This document shows positions 51,620-60,278 of a stretch of DNA of 64,000 bases, piece by piece; the stretch's first letter is position 1; every line of letters begins with the position of its first letter. The stretch is from Deinococcales bacterium (GTDB taxonomy: Bacteria > Deinococcota > Deinococci > Deinococcales > JAAFIG01). The notes under the pieces were generated by a model, which did no database searches, was not told the origin of the DNA, and saw only the letters and a list, made by a program, of their open reading frames with translations. The position numbers and the translations under genes are program-made. Where the stretch lies: assembly GCA_013298595.1 (NCBI GenBank), contig JAAFIG010000014.1, positions 47,908-111,907 on the forward strand, in the 5' to 3' direction.

Positions 51620-52332
51620 TGACCAACCCGCTCGAGAATGGCTTCAAACGCTTCAACTGGCAATGCACCTGATACCAAGTAACCATTGACCACAAAAGAC
51701 GGTGTAGCCGTTAAACCAACTTTGTTACCCATGTCCATATCCGCTTTTATCGCACTGGCAGCACCAGCTTTTTTCAGACATTCAGTGAATCGAAGCTTAT
51801 TCAAACCAACATATGAAGCGTACTGGGTAAATTGATCGGCAGCCACCTCACTCGAGCTATTGCTCCACTCGGCTTGTGAACGAAACAAAATAGCCTTGTA
51901 ATTATCAAAACGGTTCTCGAGTTGTGCACAAGCCGCAGCTTCAGCGGCTAATGGCGCATTTTGATGCTGAGGTAACGGAAAATCACGAAAAGCATAGCGA
52001 ACTTTGCCCGTGTCCACTAATTTAGTTTTAAACAGACCTTCGTATTGCGTAGCAAAAGTACCACAAGCTGGGCATTGATAATCGGCGAATTCGACAATTG
52101 TGTTTTGAGCTTTGCTCGAGCCACTGCTAAACTGAGCACCCACAAACGCATCCACAGAAACTTTTTGTAACTCGAGGGTTTGGGTTTTGCCATTAAGCGT
52201 ATATGAAACACTAATGGAATCACCAGTGGTTTTATTTGGTGTTGAACGAGCAATATTGGTGACTAAACCAACACCTAGAATTGCGACAATGGCTAAGCCA
52301 ATCAGAAAATAATTACGGGTTTGTGAATTCAT
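51616..52332 (-). CDS. DsbA/TrbB-like thiol:disulfide oxidoreductase, membrane-anchored
   Basis: The product is 238 aa. An N-terminal TM (YFLIGLAIVAILGVGLV) precedes a thioredoxin fold with active site CPAC in FADYQCPACGTFATQYE, plus FRDFPLPQHQNAPLAAEAA and ATPSFVVNGYLV with the cis-Pro. It oxidises Cys in exported proteins. ATG 52332 follows AGGAGG; a 20-codon upstream extension is excluded. VKOR recharges it. Together they would fold the Cys-containing proteins of this cluster. Confidence 0.92.
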   Translation of the reverse strand: MNSQTRNYFLIGLAIVAILGVGLVTNIARSTPNKTTGDSISVSYTLNGKTQTLELQKVSVDAFVGAQFSSGSSKAQNTIVEFADYQCPACGTFATQYEGLFKTKLVDTGKVRYAFRDFPLPQHQNAPLAAEAAACAQLENRFDNYKAILFRSQAEWSNSSSEVAADQFTQYASYVGLNKLRFTECLKKAGAASAIKADMDMGNKVGLTATPSFVVNGYLVSGALPVEAFEAILERVGQ

Positions 52333-52378
52333 ACATACCTCCTGAAAGCAATGATGTTTTACGAAAAAACAAACGTAT

Positions 52379-52753
52379 TTATGGGTTAACAATCAAAGGA
52401 ATGTCAGCTTGTAGTCGCTTACCAGCCTGATTGATCTCGAGTTGTAAAACCCAATCCCCTGCCATATTGAAATGATAATTTTCCACTTGGTACACACCAG
52501 CACCCAAAGGTTTGGCTTTTGCCAATACTGGGGTCATACCTGCATGTGTCATCTGCCCTGTGATACTGACTTCCTTGACCAGCAATGCTTTGCCTGCTTG
52601 GCTGAGACTAAATTTTACAGGTCTAAAGCCAACATATTGCACAGATGGAATCTGCAAAACAATATCAAAGTCTTTTCTAGCAGCTGGCAAAGCACAAGCT
52701 ACCAAAATTAAAACCAAACAAAGTGCGTGGCATACTCTCAAAAATTGAATCAT
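52379..52753 (-). CDS. YtkA/FixH-like lipoprotein
   Basis: The product is 124 aa. The signal ends in lipobox LVAC (Cys at about residue 20), so it is lipidated. The mature beta-sandwich shows GQMTHAGMTPVLAKAK and VYQVENYHFNMAGDWVLQL, the YtkA-like/CopC-related pattern seen in cytochrome-oxidase and copper-delivery clusters. His and Met of MTHAGM and FNMAG are likely metal ligands. ATG 52753 has no clear ribosome site; it follows the DUF2946 gene closely. Confidence 0.78.
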   Translation of the reverse strand: MIQFLRVCHALCLVLILVACALPAARKDFDIVLQIPSVQYVGFRPVKFSLSQAGKALLVKEVSITGQMTHAGMTPVLAKAKPLGAGVYQVENYHFNMAGDWVLQLEINQAGKRLQADIPLIVNP

Positions 52754-52799
52754 TAACAACAACCTAAGCAAAAAACTGCAACGGAAAACGACTAAGCAG

Positions 52800-53150
52800 T
52801 TAAACGCCCATTGGTGGTGCTCGAGCTAAGCGTGTCATAACAATTCGTGTTGTGATAAACACTGAACTTTCTTGATGGTACACCACTGTATGTGGTGCTC
52901 GCGGCAGGATGTTATCAAAGGTTTGCACCATAAACCCAGCCGAACCACAAAATTCACAATGATCTGAATGGGTATGAGCTTGCGTAACTTGAGTTGACTC
53001 ACAACATTCAACTGGATGAGCATGCAAACCCAAACCAAATATCCGTTGCTCAAAACCAGGCGCAAGATGATGGGTCGCAAACCAAAGCATTAGTACTGCA
53101 AGCAATAAAGCTCGAGTACATATCATGCGTTTGATCCAACGTCGGCTCAT
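52800..53150 (-). CDS. DUF2946-like His/Cys-rich membrane-anchored protein
   Basis: The product is 116 aa. One TM helix (residues 9-28) leads into a metal-rich segment: HHLAPG, then HAHPVECCES, HTHSDHCEFCGSAG, and a C-terminal RLARAPP ending like DUF2946 proteins. Seven His and four Cys fall in about 45 residues. DUF2946 genes usually accompany copper genes. ATG 53150 is chosen because a basic-TM signal follows directly. It is the first gene of the copper/disulfide run. Confidence 0.75.
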   Translation of the reverse strand: MSRRWIKRMICTRALLLAVLMLWFATHHLAPGFEQRIFGLGLHAHPVECCESTQVTQAHTHSDHCEFCGSAGFMVQTFDNILPRAPHTVVYHQESSVFITTRIVMTRLARAPPMGV

Positions 53151-53189
53151 ACCTCGAGTATAAAGGCTTTTGCATGAGACATTTGGCAA

Positions 53190-53984
53190 TTACGACTCAA
53201 TTAGTGGTTTTTCTCGAGCAGTGGTGAATAAACGGGCGGTGTTACTGACAAAATCGGTATCGTAAATTTGGGCTTCTTGGTTTTTGGTATCGAGCACTTC
53301 GCGGGCATCAAAAACAAAGCACGTTCCGTCATAATCGTCTTCGGCATTATCTATGCTTTGAAAATAATTAAGAATGCCACCCTCGAGTTGCAAAATGTTA
53401 TAGCCGCGCATGGCTTGCCACGCCGTGGTTTTTTCACAACGAATACCACCTGTGCAGTACATGGCAACGGTTTTATTCTGCGCTTGCCATTCGGGAAGAT
53501 GCGCGTCTAAATAAGCAGCAAAATCGCGAAAGTGTTCGACATTTGGGTTAATGGCTCCTTTAAAATGTCCAAGTTCAAATTCAAAACTATTGCGATTATC
53601 AAGAATAATCACATCATCTCGGCTCAGTAATTCTCGCCACTCGAGCGGCGAGACATCTGTTCCCTTAAAGTTTTGGGTATCAATACCCGCAATACCAAGT
53701 GGTACAATTTCTGGTTTAACACGCACTTTTAAACGCTTAAAAACTTGCTGGCTACACTCAGTACGCTTATAAAAAAGATTGGAAAATCTCGAGTCAGCTT
53801 CAAGTACATCACGCACCATTTGCAATGCCTGACTCGAGCCACATAACATGCCATTAATACCTTCCTCAGCAAGTAAAATCGTACCAAGGACTCCAGCTTC
53901 TAAGCAGCTTCGCTCGAGATGAGTACGAACCAATTCGGGGTGCTCGAGGTGAACAAAACGGTAAAACGCATCGTGGAACAACAT
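53190..53984 (-). CDS. trhO: tRNA uridine(34) hydroxylase TrhO (rhodanese family)
   Basis: The product is 264 aa. An N-terminal ferredoxin-like domain (GTILLAEEGINGMLCGS) leads to a rhodanese domain with active-site loop MYCTGGIRCEKTTAW. TrhO makes 5-hydroxyuridine at tRNA wobble position 34 with oxygen. The C-terminal zinc-binding Cys cluster of longer homologues is absent. Promoter TATAAT (53992-53997) ends 7 nt before ATG, a leaderless layout. Confidence 0.92.
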   Translation of the reverse strand: MLFHDAFYRFVHLEHPELVRTHLERSCLEAGVLGTILLAEEGINGMLCGSSQALQMVRDVLEADSRFSNLFYKRTECSQQVFKRLKVRVKPEIVPLGIAGIDTQNFKGTDVSPLEWRELLSRDDVIILDNRNSFEFELGHFKGAINPNVEHFRDFAAYLDAHLPEWQAQNKTVAMYCTGGIRCEKTTAWQAMRGYNILQLEGGILNYFQSIDNAEDDYDGTCFVFDAREVLDTKNQEAQIYDTDFVSNTARLFTTAREKPLIES

Positions 53985-54027
53985 GCCCAGAATTATACGA
54001 GGTGTGGGTATTTTAGTCTAATAGGAT

Positions 54028-55557
54028 TTATTCGGCTTTCAACTCGAGGTATGCCACTGTACCTGTTTCAATTTTGGTCACACCGCTTGAGTTGCCATAG
54101 CTGAGGTTTATTTCACCCACAGGTAGTATTGAAGTGCCAAAGTAACCATTGCCATCAGTCATCAGCTTACGGATAATTATACCATTTGCAATAACCAGAA
54201 TTTCTTGCCCAGAAAGTGCCACACCATTTTTGCTTAGTCTGCCCAGTAAACCACTGAGTTGTTGGGTTGGTGCAGTGCTCCAAGTAGCTTCGCTCGAGAA
54301 TACACTCGAGGTTAATTTCGTGGTTAAAGCTGGAATAACATCTTCTTTTTTGCTTGTCCCAGCATTCACATCGCTATCTGGGGTGCGATAACTATAACCA
54401 ACCCAGCCACTGATACCTTCTCGAGCAAAACTGCTCTGGATTTGTTTAACCGTGCCATCTTGGTAATTAAGGTACATCGCAGTGCCAATTGCAACAGCTC
54501 GAGTTGACCGTTGAGCAGCCGCAAAAATATTCCACTGGTCAAACCATTGGGCTTGCTCTGGCAGATGATCGCGTTTGTAATTCATAGGGATATTCAAATC
54601 CAGAATGCCTTCCTGCATCCAGCCTTGCCAATCCTGTAAAACCTCGGTATAAGTACGCGTATTTTGCCACTCGAGCACATCCTTCGGTCCTGCACCGTAG
54701 GTAATTGTGGCTGCACTCACCCAAATTTCAGGGCGAATACGTTTGACTTCGAGATAGACCCGCCGTACCAGATTGGTAATCTGGTCGCGTCGCCATTGCA
54801 TCCAAACAGCATCGGTTGGGCTTGGAAAAGTTGTTGTATCTGCCAAATTGATTTCAGGACGATTCGCCTCGAGTTTAAACCGCTCGAGGGCTGTTGGGTT
54901 ATAACCCCAAGTGGGTTGTAAAGCTGTTTGGTTAAAATCAGGGTAACGTACTCGGTCAAATTGAATGCCATCCACAGTGTAATTTTTCACCACACTGAGA
55001 TACATATTGGCAATGTACTCAGCAGCATCAGGGTGTCCAGGGTCGAGTAAATAATCATTACCTGCTTTATTAGCACCATCGGCTCGAGTCATCAGCCAGT
55101 TGTTTCGTCCTTGGGCTGTAATGCCATGCAAATTAAAAACATGGTTTGGATCGGTTGGGGCTGTAGCTGCATTATGAATGGCAGTGGTAATGATCCAAGC
55201 ATGGACTTGAATGCCTTGAGCATGTGCTTTCTCGAGTAAATATGCCAGTGGGTCAAAACCAATAGGTACAGCTGGGTCTGTGGTGCGTGGCATGGCAGCG
55301 TTATTACAATAGCAATCGCCTCGTTTACCAATCTGAGCAAAAATGGCATTTAAACGCATGGTTTTTGCTTCGCTGATTAATTGATCTATTTCTTGTGGAT
55401 TACGAATACCTGCACCAAAAGCATCCACCCAAAGCCCACGCAATTGCCCAGCCACTGGCGGTGGTAATGGCTCAGGTTGTGCCTTGGTTTTGGTGCTCAG
55501 AAACACCAAAAACGCACAAACTACCAAACAACTAATAACGATCAAAGATTTCTGCAT
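54028..55557 (-). CDS. GHL10-family glycosyl hydrolase, exported
   Basis: The product is 509 aa. A signal or anchor (VISCLVVCAFLVFLS) precedes the GHL10 (DUF187) barrel: LRGLWVDAFGAGIRNPQEID, FAQIGKRGDCYCN, HAWIITTAIHN, then VDGIQFDRVRYPDF and WRRDQITNLVRRVYLEVK. The last about 100 residues form an extra beta domain. Relatives cleave envelope polysaccharides, but the substrate here is unknown. It is separate from its neighbours in function. Confidence 0.88.
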   Translation of the reverse strand: MQKSLIVISCLVVCAFLVFLSTKTKAQPEPLPPPVAGQLRGLWVDAFGAGIRNPQEIDQLISEAKTMRLNAIFAQIGKRGDCYCNNAAMPRTTDPAVPIGFDPLAYLLEKAHAQGIQVHAWIITTAIHNAATAPTDPNHVFNLHGITAQGRNNWLMTRADGANKAGNDYLLDPGHPDAAEYIANMYLSVVKNYTVDGIQFDRVRYPDFNQTALQPTWGYNPTALERFKLEANRPEINLADTTTFPSPTDAVWMQWRRDQITNLVRRVYLEVKRIRPEIWVSAATITYGAGPKDVLEWQNTRTYTEVLQDWQGWMQEGILDLNIPMNYKRDHLPEQAQWFDQWNIFAAAQRSTRAVAIGTAMYLNYQDGTVKQIQSSFAREGISGWVGYSYRTPDSDVNAGTSKKEDVIPALTTKLTSSVFSSEATWSTAPTQQLSGLLGRLSKNGVALSGQEILVIANGIIIRKLMTDGNGYFGTSILPVGEINLSYGNSSGVTKIETGTVAYLELKAE

Positions 55558-55655
55558 ATGCCTCGAGTCCTATCTTAACGCAATCTATTTTTTTGACTGC
55601 AAGAAATTTCTCAGGCAAGCCCTAGGGGACAAACATAGAGGTTCACCCCAACTGC

Positions 55656-56981
55656 TTATACCAACACCGCCTCGAGCACATCAGTTTGTTTTGTATCAGC
55701 CATCAGTGCATCGTAAAGCGCAACATAACGAGGCATAATGAATTCTGGATGGAACTGCTCGATAGCTCGAGTACGGGCTTCAAAACGCATGGTTAAAAGC
55801 AGGTCTGGGTCTTGTAAAATCTCGAGTGTGCGCTGCGCCATTTGTTCAGTATTGGCATATTCACATAAAAACCCAGTGGCTCCGTCAGCAATCACTTCAC
55901 TTAAACCACCAACGTTGTAAGCCACCACTGGCACACCACAACTCATTGCCTCGAGCGCCGCTAAACCAAAAGATTCTTGTTGCGATGGTAGTAAAAACAC
56001 ATCTGCCACACAAATAAAATCTTCGACATTGGGCACAAATTCAATAAACTGAATTCTACCTAGCACATCAAGTTCTCGAGCCAATTCAAGACACGCAGCT
56101 CGCTGAGGACCATCACCAATCATCAGTAACCTAGCAGGTCGGACGGCATTGACTTGGGCAAAAACCCGAATCACATCTTCTGGTCGTTTGACAGGGCGAA
56201 AATTTGAAACATGCACCAAAATCACTTCTTCTGGGTGGGCAAATTTAGCTCGAGTTTTGGTATCACCATTGGGCACAAAGCGGTTGGTATCCACCCAATT
56301 ATGAATGACTTCAACTTTTTTCTTATCACCAAATGCTTTGTAGACATCGGCAGCTAAAGAATGCGACACGGCTGTAACTGCATCCGAAAAATGTACAGCA
56401 TGTTTTGTGGTGGCTGCATATGCGGGGTCTTGACCTAACAACGTTACATCGGTGCCATGCAAAGTTGTTACGACTTTAATTGGATACCCCATATCTCTTG
56501 CCATAATTGCGCTGGTCGCAAAAGGAATTGCATAATGTGCATGAACAATTTCAATGTGATGTTGCTCGATTAAACTAACTAAAGAATTGGCTGCTGTTAA
56601 GGCTGTCATCGGTTCATTAAAAAGCGGATAAGCCCCACCTAAAATTTCATGAAAATGTAGCTTAGGCGAAGCAACTTCTGCCTCGAGTAGATCGGATTTA
56701 CGAATCCGTTGCACCCACTGCTGAATACCTGTTTTAGCCTGTAGCAACATCTGCCCTAAACGCCCCAAAGAACTGAGCTGTTGTGTGCTTGTCACCTCGA
56801 GAGCAGTATTATCTTTACCAATGGCTAAACGGTCATCGGTCAGTCGAAATGGGCGCTCCGAAGCAATCACATGGATTTCATGACCAAGTTCGCTTAGTGC
56901 AAGGGCTAATTCTGTGGCAACAACGCCTGAACCACCTGCGCTGGCATGACAAAGTATGGCAATTCGATGTTTTCGATTCAT
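55656..56981 (-). CDS. bshA: N-acetyl-alpha-D-glucosaminyl L-malate synthase BshA with internal insertion
   Basis: The product is 441 aa, about 60 longer than the usual 370-380. GT-B motifs: ILCHASAGGSGVVATELALA, VTTLHGTDVTLLG, AVSHSLAADVYKAFG, then FRPVKRPEDVIRVF and the donor-site SQQESFGLAALEAMSCG. It joins UDP-GlcNAc to L-malate in bacillithiol synthesis. The extra residues (about 51-115) sit between the PFRL and FHE strands of the N-terminal domain. AGAGGTAG precedes ATG. Confidence 0.92.
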   Translation of the reverse strand: MNRKHRIAILCHASAGGSGVVATELALALSELGHEIHVIASERPFRLTDDRLAIGKDNTALEVTSTQQLSSLGRLGQMLLQAKTGIQQWVQRIRKSDLLEAEVASPKLHFHEILGGAYPLFNEPMTALTAANSLVSLIEQHHIEIVHAHYAIPFATSAIMARDMGYPIKVVTTLHGTDVTLLGQDPAYAATTKHAVHFSDAVTAVSHSLAADVYKAFGDKKKVEVIHNWVDTNRFVPNGDTKTRAKFAHPEEVILVHVSNFRPVKRPEDVIRVFAQVNAVRPARLLMIGDGPQRAACLELARELDVLGRIQFIEFVPNVEDFICVADVFLLPSQQESFGLAALEAMSCGVPVVAYNVGGLSEVIADGATGFLCEYANTEQMAQRTLEILQDPDLLLTMRFEARTRAIEQFHPEFIMPRYVALYDALMADTKQTDVLEAVLV

Positions 56982-57033
56982 ATCTACCTCTTCTCGAGCT
57001 ATACATCTCTCGAGCTATAAACGAGTCTGTAAT

Positions 57034-57258
57034 TTAATGCGGCAAAATCAGTACTTGACTACTGGCAACTAAATTACGAATTTTGGCTTGTAGTTTTTGT
57101 GCTGAAATAATACTCGAGTCAAACCAAACCAAGGCAGCCGCAAAATCCCAGTAAACCAAGGCATCATCAACGCCAACCAAAGCCCGAATCTGTGTTTCTA
57201 GTCCTTCGATAAATTCGCAGGTTAAGTCCTTAAATGGAATAGAAATGGTTCGTTTCAT
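57034..57258 (-). CDS. HMA-like small protein lacking the CxxC
   Basis: The product is 74 aa. The strand-helix-strand order (KRTISIPFKDLTCEFIEGLE, VGVDDALVYWDFAAALVWFD, QKLQAKIRNLVAS) fits a ferredoxin-like HMA fold. The metal site CxxC is reduced to a single Cys in LTCEF, so metal transfer is uncertain. AGGAAGGTGG precedes the ATG. It lies just upstream of the zinc regulon, on the opposite strand. Confidence 0.6.
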   Translation of the reverse strand: MKRTISIPFKDLTCEFIEGLETQIRALVGVDDALVYWDFAAALVWFDSSIISAQKLQAKIRNLVASSQVLILPH

Positions 57259-57596
57259 AAAGCCACCTTCCTTTGGGATTGACTAGATTATCTGTGCTGA
57301 GCAACCGTTGATAGCAGAAAATAATAGTAAGCATGGCAAATTACTGTAATTCTACAAAGGCTTTGTCAACCCTCAGTCAGCCACTCAAGATTGCAGTTGC
57401 AGAATTGAGGGCAATGTACCGAGTAAGGTTTTAAGAAAAACTCGAATCACATGAAATGCCTCATAAAAAGTCTTTATTTGACAAACATAAAATACTCATT
57501 TACTGGCTATGTCTCGAACTAAAAAAGCTGCTTGACAGGATTCTCTTAAAAGCACTTAGTTAAGCCAAGCACTCATCTATCTTTCAACGAACCAAG
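57259..57596. other. Gene-free region between the HMA-like gene and the zinc operon
   Basis: No credible gene is seen. It is AT-rich with no CTCGAG. TTGACA occurs at about 57478 and 57531, each with weak -10-like matches downstream; these may be extra promoters of the zinc operon. No terminator is evident. Confidence 0.5.
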
Positions 57597-57646
57597 TTGA
57601 CTTGAGGACAAATACACACTTGTTATTGAGAATCAATTATCATTAA
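57597..57646 (+). promoter_or_regulatory. Promoter of the COG0523 operon overlapped by a Zur-like palindrome
   Basis: TTGACT (57597-57602), 18 nt, TGTTAT (57621-57626). The 24-bp element 57623-57646 (TTATTGAGAAT, CA, ATTATCATTAA) overlaps the -10 and start point. A nearly identical element occurs at 60165-60188. Placement over the promoter implies repression by a Fur/Zur-type regulator not encoded here. Confidence 0.75.
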
Positions 57647-57652
57647 GATAAA

Positions 57653-58858
57653 ATGGTGAACACATCCCCCTTACCTGTTACCGTTTTATCTGGCTTTCTT
57701 GGCAGTGGCAAAACCACGCTCTTAAATCATATCCTCGCTAACCGTGAAGGCAAACGTATTGCCGTGATTGTCAATGACATGTCCGAAGTCAACATAGACG
57801 CGCAAATTGTCCACAATGAAGCCCACCTCTCGCGCACCGAAGAAAAACTGATTGAAATGAGCAACGGCTGCATCTGCTGTACCTTGCGTGAAGACCTGCT
57901 GCTCGAGGTCGGAAAACTGGCAAAAGAAGGGCGTTTTGATTATGTGGTGATTGAATCCACAGGCATTAGCGAACCACTGCCTGTCGCTGAAACTTTTACT
58001 TTTGAAGATGAGAACGGACAAAGCCTGAACAGCATCGCCCGCTTAGATACGATGGTCACCGTAGTGGATGGCTACAACTGGCTGCGTGATTGGGACGCTG
58101 CCCAAAGCCTGCGCGAACGCGGTGAAACGGCTGGCGAGGGCGATGAACGCACCGTGACTGATTTGCTGGTCGAACAAGTCGAATTTGCTAATGTGATGGT
58201 GCTGAACAAAACCGATCTTTGCACCCCAAGCGAAGTCCAAAGGCTCGAGGCGATCTTAAAACAACTCAATCCAACCGCCAAGTTTGTTCACTCGAGCTTT
58301 GGTCAAATCCCACTCGAGAACGTTTTAGGTACAAACCTTTTTGATTTTGACCAAGCCAGCCAAAATGCTGGTTGGTTGCGTGAAGCTCGAGGCGAACACA
58401 CCCCCGAAACCGAGGAGTACGGCATCAGCAGCTTTGTTTACCGTGCCAGAAAACCATTTCACCCTGAGCGTTTCCATCAAGTCTTACAAGGCGATTTTAC
58501 AGGTGTGGTGCGAAGCAAAGGGCATTTTTGGCTGTCCTCGAGAATGGAATACGCGGGTTCATGGGCGCAAGCTGGGCGAATAGCGCGTTTTGATATGGCG
58601 GGGTTGTGGTGGGCAGCCGTGGATAAGTCACAAATTCCAAATGATGAAGAATTTACAGCCTATCTCGAGGATATTTGGTCAGAACCATTCGGAGACCGCC
58701 GTCAAGAAATTGTGTTCATTGGCGCAAAAATGAACCGCGCCAAAATTGAGCAGCAACTGAACACTGCGCTCCTGACCAATGCGGAAATGCTTGAACCCGA
58801 AAAATGGGCATTTTACCGCGACCCACTGCCTGTTTGGGGCGCCGAACACCAAGCCTGA
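57653..58858 (+). CDS. COG0523 (CobW/ZigA-type) zinc metallochaperone GTPase
   Basis: The product is 401 aa. GTPase motifs: Walker [22 protein letters not shown] and LNKTDL; the metal site is GCICC in [15 protein letters not shown] CobW C-terminal domain ends the chain. Under zinc shortage ZigA-type proteins deliver zinc to chosen enzymes. A Zur-like element covers the promoter. It heads a three-gene run with the DsrE-like and AztC-like genes. Confidence 0.93.
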   Translation: MVNTSPLPVTVLSGFLGSGKTTLLNHILANREGKRIAVIVNDMSEVNIDAQIVHNEAHLSRTEEKLIEMSNGCICCTLREDLLLEVGKLAKEGRFDYVVIESTGISEPLPVAETFTFEDENGQSLNSIARLDTMVTVVDGYNWLRDWDAAQSLRERGETAGEGDERTVTDLLVEQVEFANVMVLNKTDLCTPSEVQRLEAILKQLNPTAKFVHSSFGQIPLENVLGTNLFDFDQASQNAGWLREARGEHTPETEEYGISSFVYRARKPFHPERFHQVLQGDFTGVVRSKGHFWLSSRMEYAGSWAQAGRIARFDMAGLWWAAVDKSQIPNDEEFTAYLEDIWSEPFGDRRQEIVFIGAKMNRAKIEQQLNTALLTNAEMLEPEKWAFYRDPLPVWGAEHQA

Positions 58859-58926
58859 TTGTTCTCGAGTTGGTCAAAAATTCTATTCATGTACCTTAAA
58901 AATGTTTGGTAGCCAAAAGGAGAATC

Positions 58927-59292
58927 ATGAACGTTGCTTATATCTTTGCCACAAGTGGTCATACCGCCAGTTATAAATTGGGAAAAATGATTTTGCCACA
59001 ACTCGAGCGTGGGACACACGGCGCAAAAGTTATTGGAATGTTTTTCTTTGACGATAACACTTACCTGTTGCGCTCAGGCGACCCACACGGCGAACGCCTT
59101 GCCAAAGTAGCAGCCGAACACGGGATACTCTTGATGATGTGCGACCAGTGCGCCTTAGAACGAGGACTTGCCACAGGTGAAGCTGGCAATGCCGTGGTTG
59201 CTGGTACGGTTGCAGGGGTGCAGGTTGGTTGCTTCCCAGATTTGTACGCGGCTTTGGCAGGAGCAGATTTGCACCACGCAATCACGCTGTAA
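58927..59292 (+). CDS. DsrE-like protein in the zinc operon
   Basis: The product is 121 aa. The DsrE fold is suggested by VAYIFATSGHTASYKLGKMI, VIGMFFFDDNTYLLRSGDP and the C-terminal helix DLYAALAGADLHHAITL. A CDQC motif (MMCDQCALERGL) could bind zinc or a persulfide. ATG 58927 follows AAGGAGAATC, so the earlier in-frame start is excluded. It lies between the COG0523 gene and the AztC-like gene, 3 nt from the latter, so a role in zinc shortage is likely. Confidence 0.8.
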   Translation: MNVAYIFATSGHTASYKLGKMILPQLERGTHGAKVIGMFFFDDNTYLLRSGDPHGERLAKVAAEHGILLMMCDQCALERGLATGEAGNAVVAGTVAGVQVGCFPDLYAALAGADLHHAITL

Positions 59293-59295
59293 GCA

Positions 59296-60147
59296 ATGAT
59301 GAAAAAGTTATTTGTTTTTTTGCTTGTTGCACTTATCTTCTCGAGCCAAGCCCAAAGCAAAATCCCTGTGGTGCTGGTGAGTTTCTTGCCACTCCTCGAG
59401 AGTGCCAAGCGGATTGCGGGTGATCGGCTCGAAGTGAGGATGTTGCTACCTGTTGGTACAAGTCCACATGCTTTTGACCTGACTCCTCGAGACGTAATTG
59501 CAGCGCGTAATGCTGATTTGCTGTTGGCAAATGGTTACGGTATAGATGCGTGGTTTGAGCGTCTGTGGCGAGTCAGTGGTCAGTCAGTACAGTTGATTAA
59601 ACTTGCCGAACAAGCCCAATTTGTGCGAATTGGGCAGCCTGGGCGAATAGATGCCCATACTTGGCTTGATGCCAGTATCATGGCAGAAATGGCTCGAGAA
59701 ATTGGCGAGTCTTACGCTTTATTTGATAAAGCCAATGCCAGTGCTTATCGGCAAGCAGCGAAACAAGAACAACAACGATTACTGGCTTTGCATCAAGAAA
59801 TACTGGTTTCACTCGAGCCAATTAAAAATGCTGGTCTGGTGGTGTTTCACAATGCTTGGAATTATTTTACTCGAGCTTATGGTTTGCGTGTGGCAGCGGT
59901 TGTTCGGGTTCAAGCTGACCGAGACCCAAGTGCTCAAGAAATTGCTGCAATTGTACAATTGATGCGCCGTGACAAAATTAAAGCCATTTTTGTTGAACCA
60001 CAATTACCAGATCGGATGGCTCGAGCGATTGCACTTGAAGTTGGTGCGAATGTATTTGTACTTGATCCAGAAGGCTCGAATTTAGTTAAAGACTACACAT
60101 CTTTGATGCGTTATAACGCGGCGACATTACTTAAAGCCTTGCGATGA
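59296..60147 (+). CDS. Zinc-binding ABC transporter substrate-binding protein (AztC/ZnuA-like)
   Basis: The product is 283 aa with a signal peptide (ending SSQAQS). Metal ligands expected: His in GTSPHAFDL, His in DAHTWLD, His in VVFHNAWNYF, and Asp near LDPEG. It lacks the His-rich loop of ZnuA, which fits AztC, whose partner AztD supplies zinc instead. It starts 3 nt after the DsrE-like gene. Its permease and ATPase may be the pair at 46.9-48.4 kb. Confidence 0.88.
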   Translation: MMKKLFVFLLVALIFSSQAQSKIPVVLVSFLPLLESAKRIAGDRLEVRMLLPVGTSPHAFDLTPRDVIAARNADLLLANGYGIDAWFERLWRVSGQSVQLIKLAEQAQFVRIGQPGRIDAHTWLDASIMAEMAREIGESYALFDKANASAYRQAAKQEQQRLLALHQEILVSLEPIKNAGLVVFHNAWNYFTRAYGLRVAAVVRVQADRDPSAQEIAAIVQLMRRDKIKAIFVEPQLPDRMARAIALEVGANVFVLDPEGSNLVKDYTSLMRYNAATLLKALR

Positions 60148-60153
60148 TGCGGC

Positions 60154-60188
60154 TTGTCAAATCCTTATTGATAATGTATTCTCAATAA
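60154..60188 (+). promoter_or_regulatory. Promoter of the AztD-like gene overlapped by the same palindrome
   Basis: TTGTCA (60154-60159), 17 nt, TATTCT (60177-60182). The palindrome 60165-60188 (TTATTGATAAT, GT, ATTCTCAATAA) covers spacer and -10. It matches the element at 57623-57646 on the other strand at nearly every position. Confidence 0.8.
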
Positions 60189-60278
60189 GCTAATCGTACT
60201 TTACATTGACGTAAATCAGTTAGCGACCAGCAATCCGCTTAAATTTATAAACGCTTGATAAGTCCTTTAGGAGAAAAT

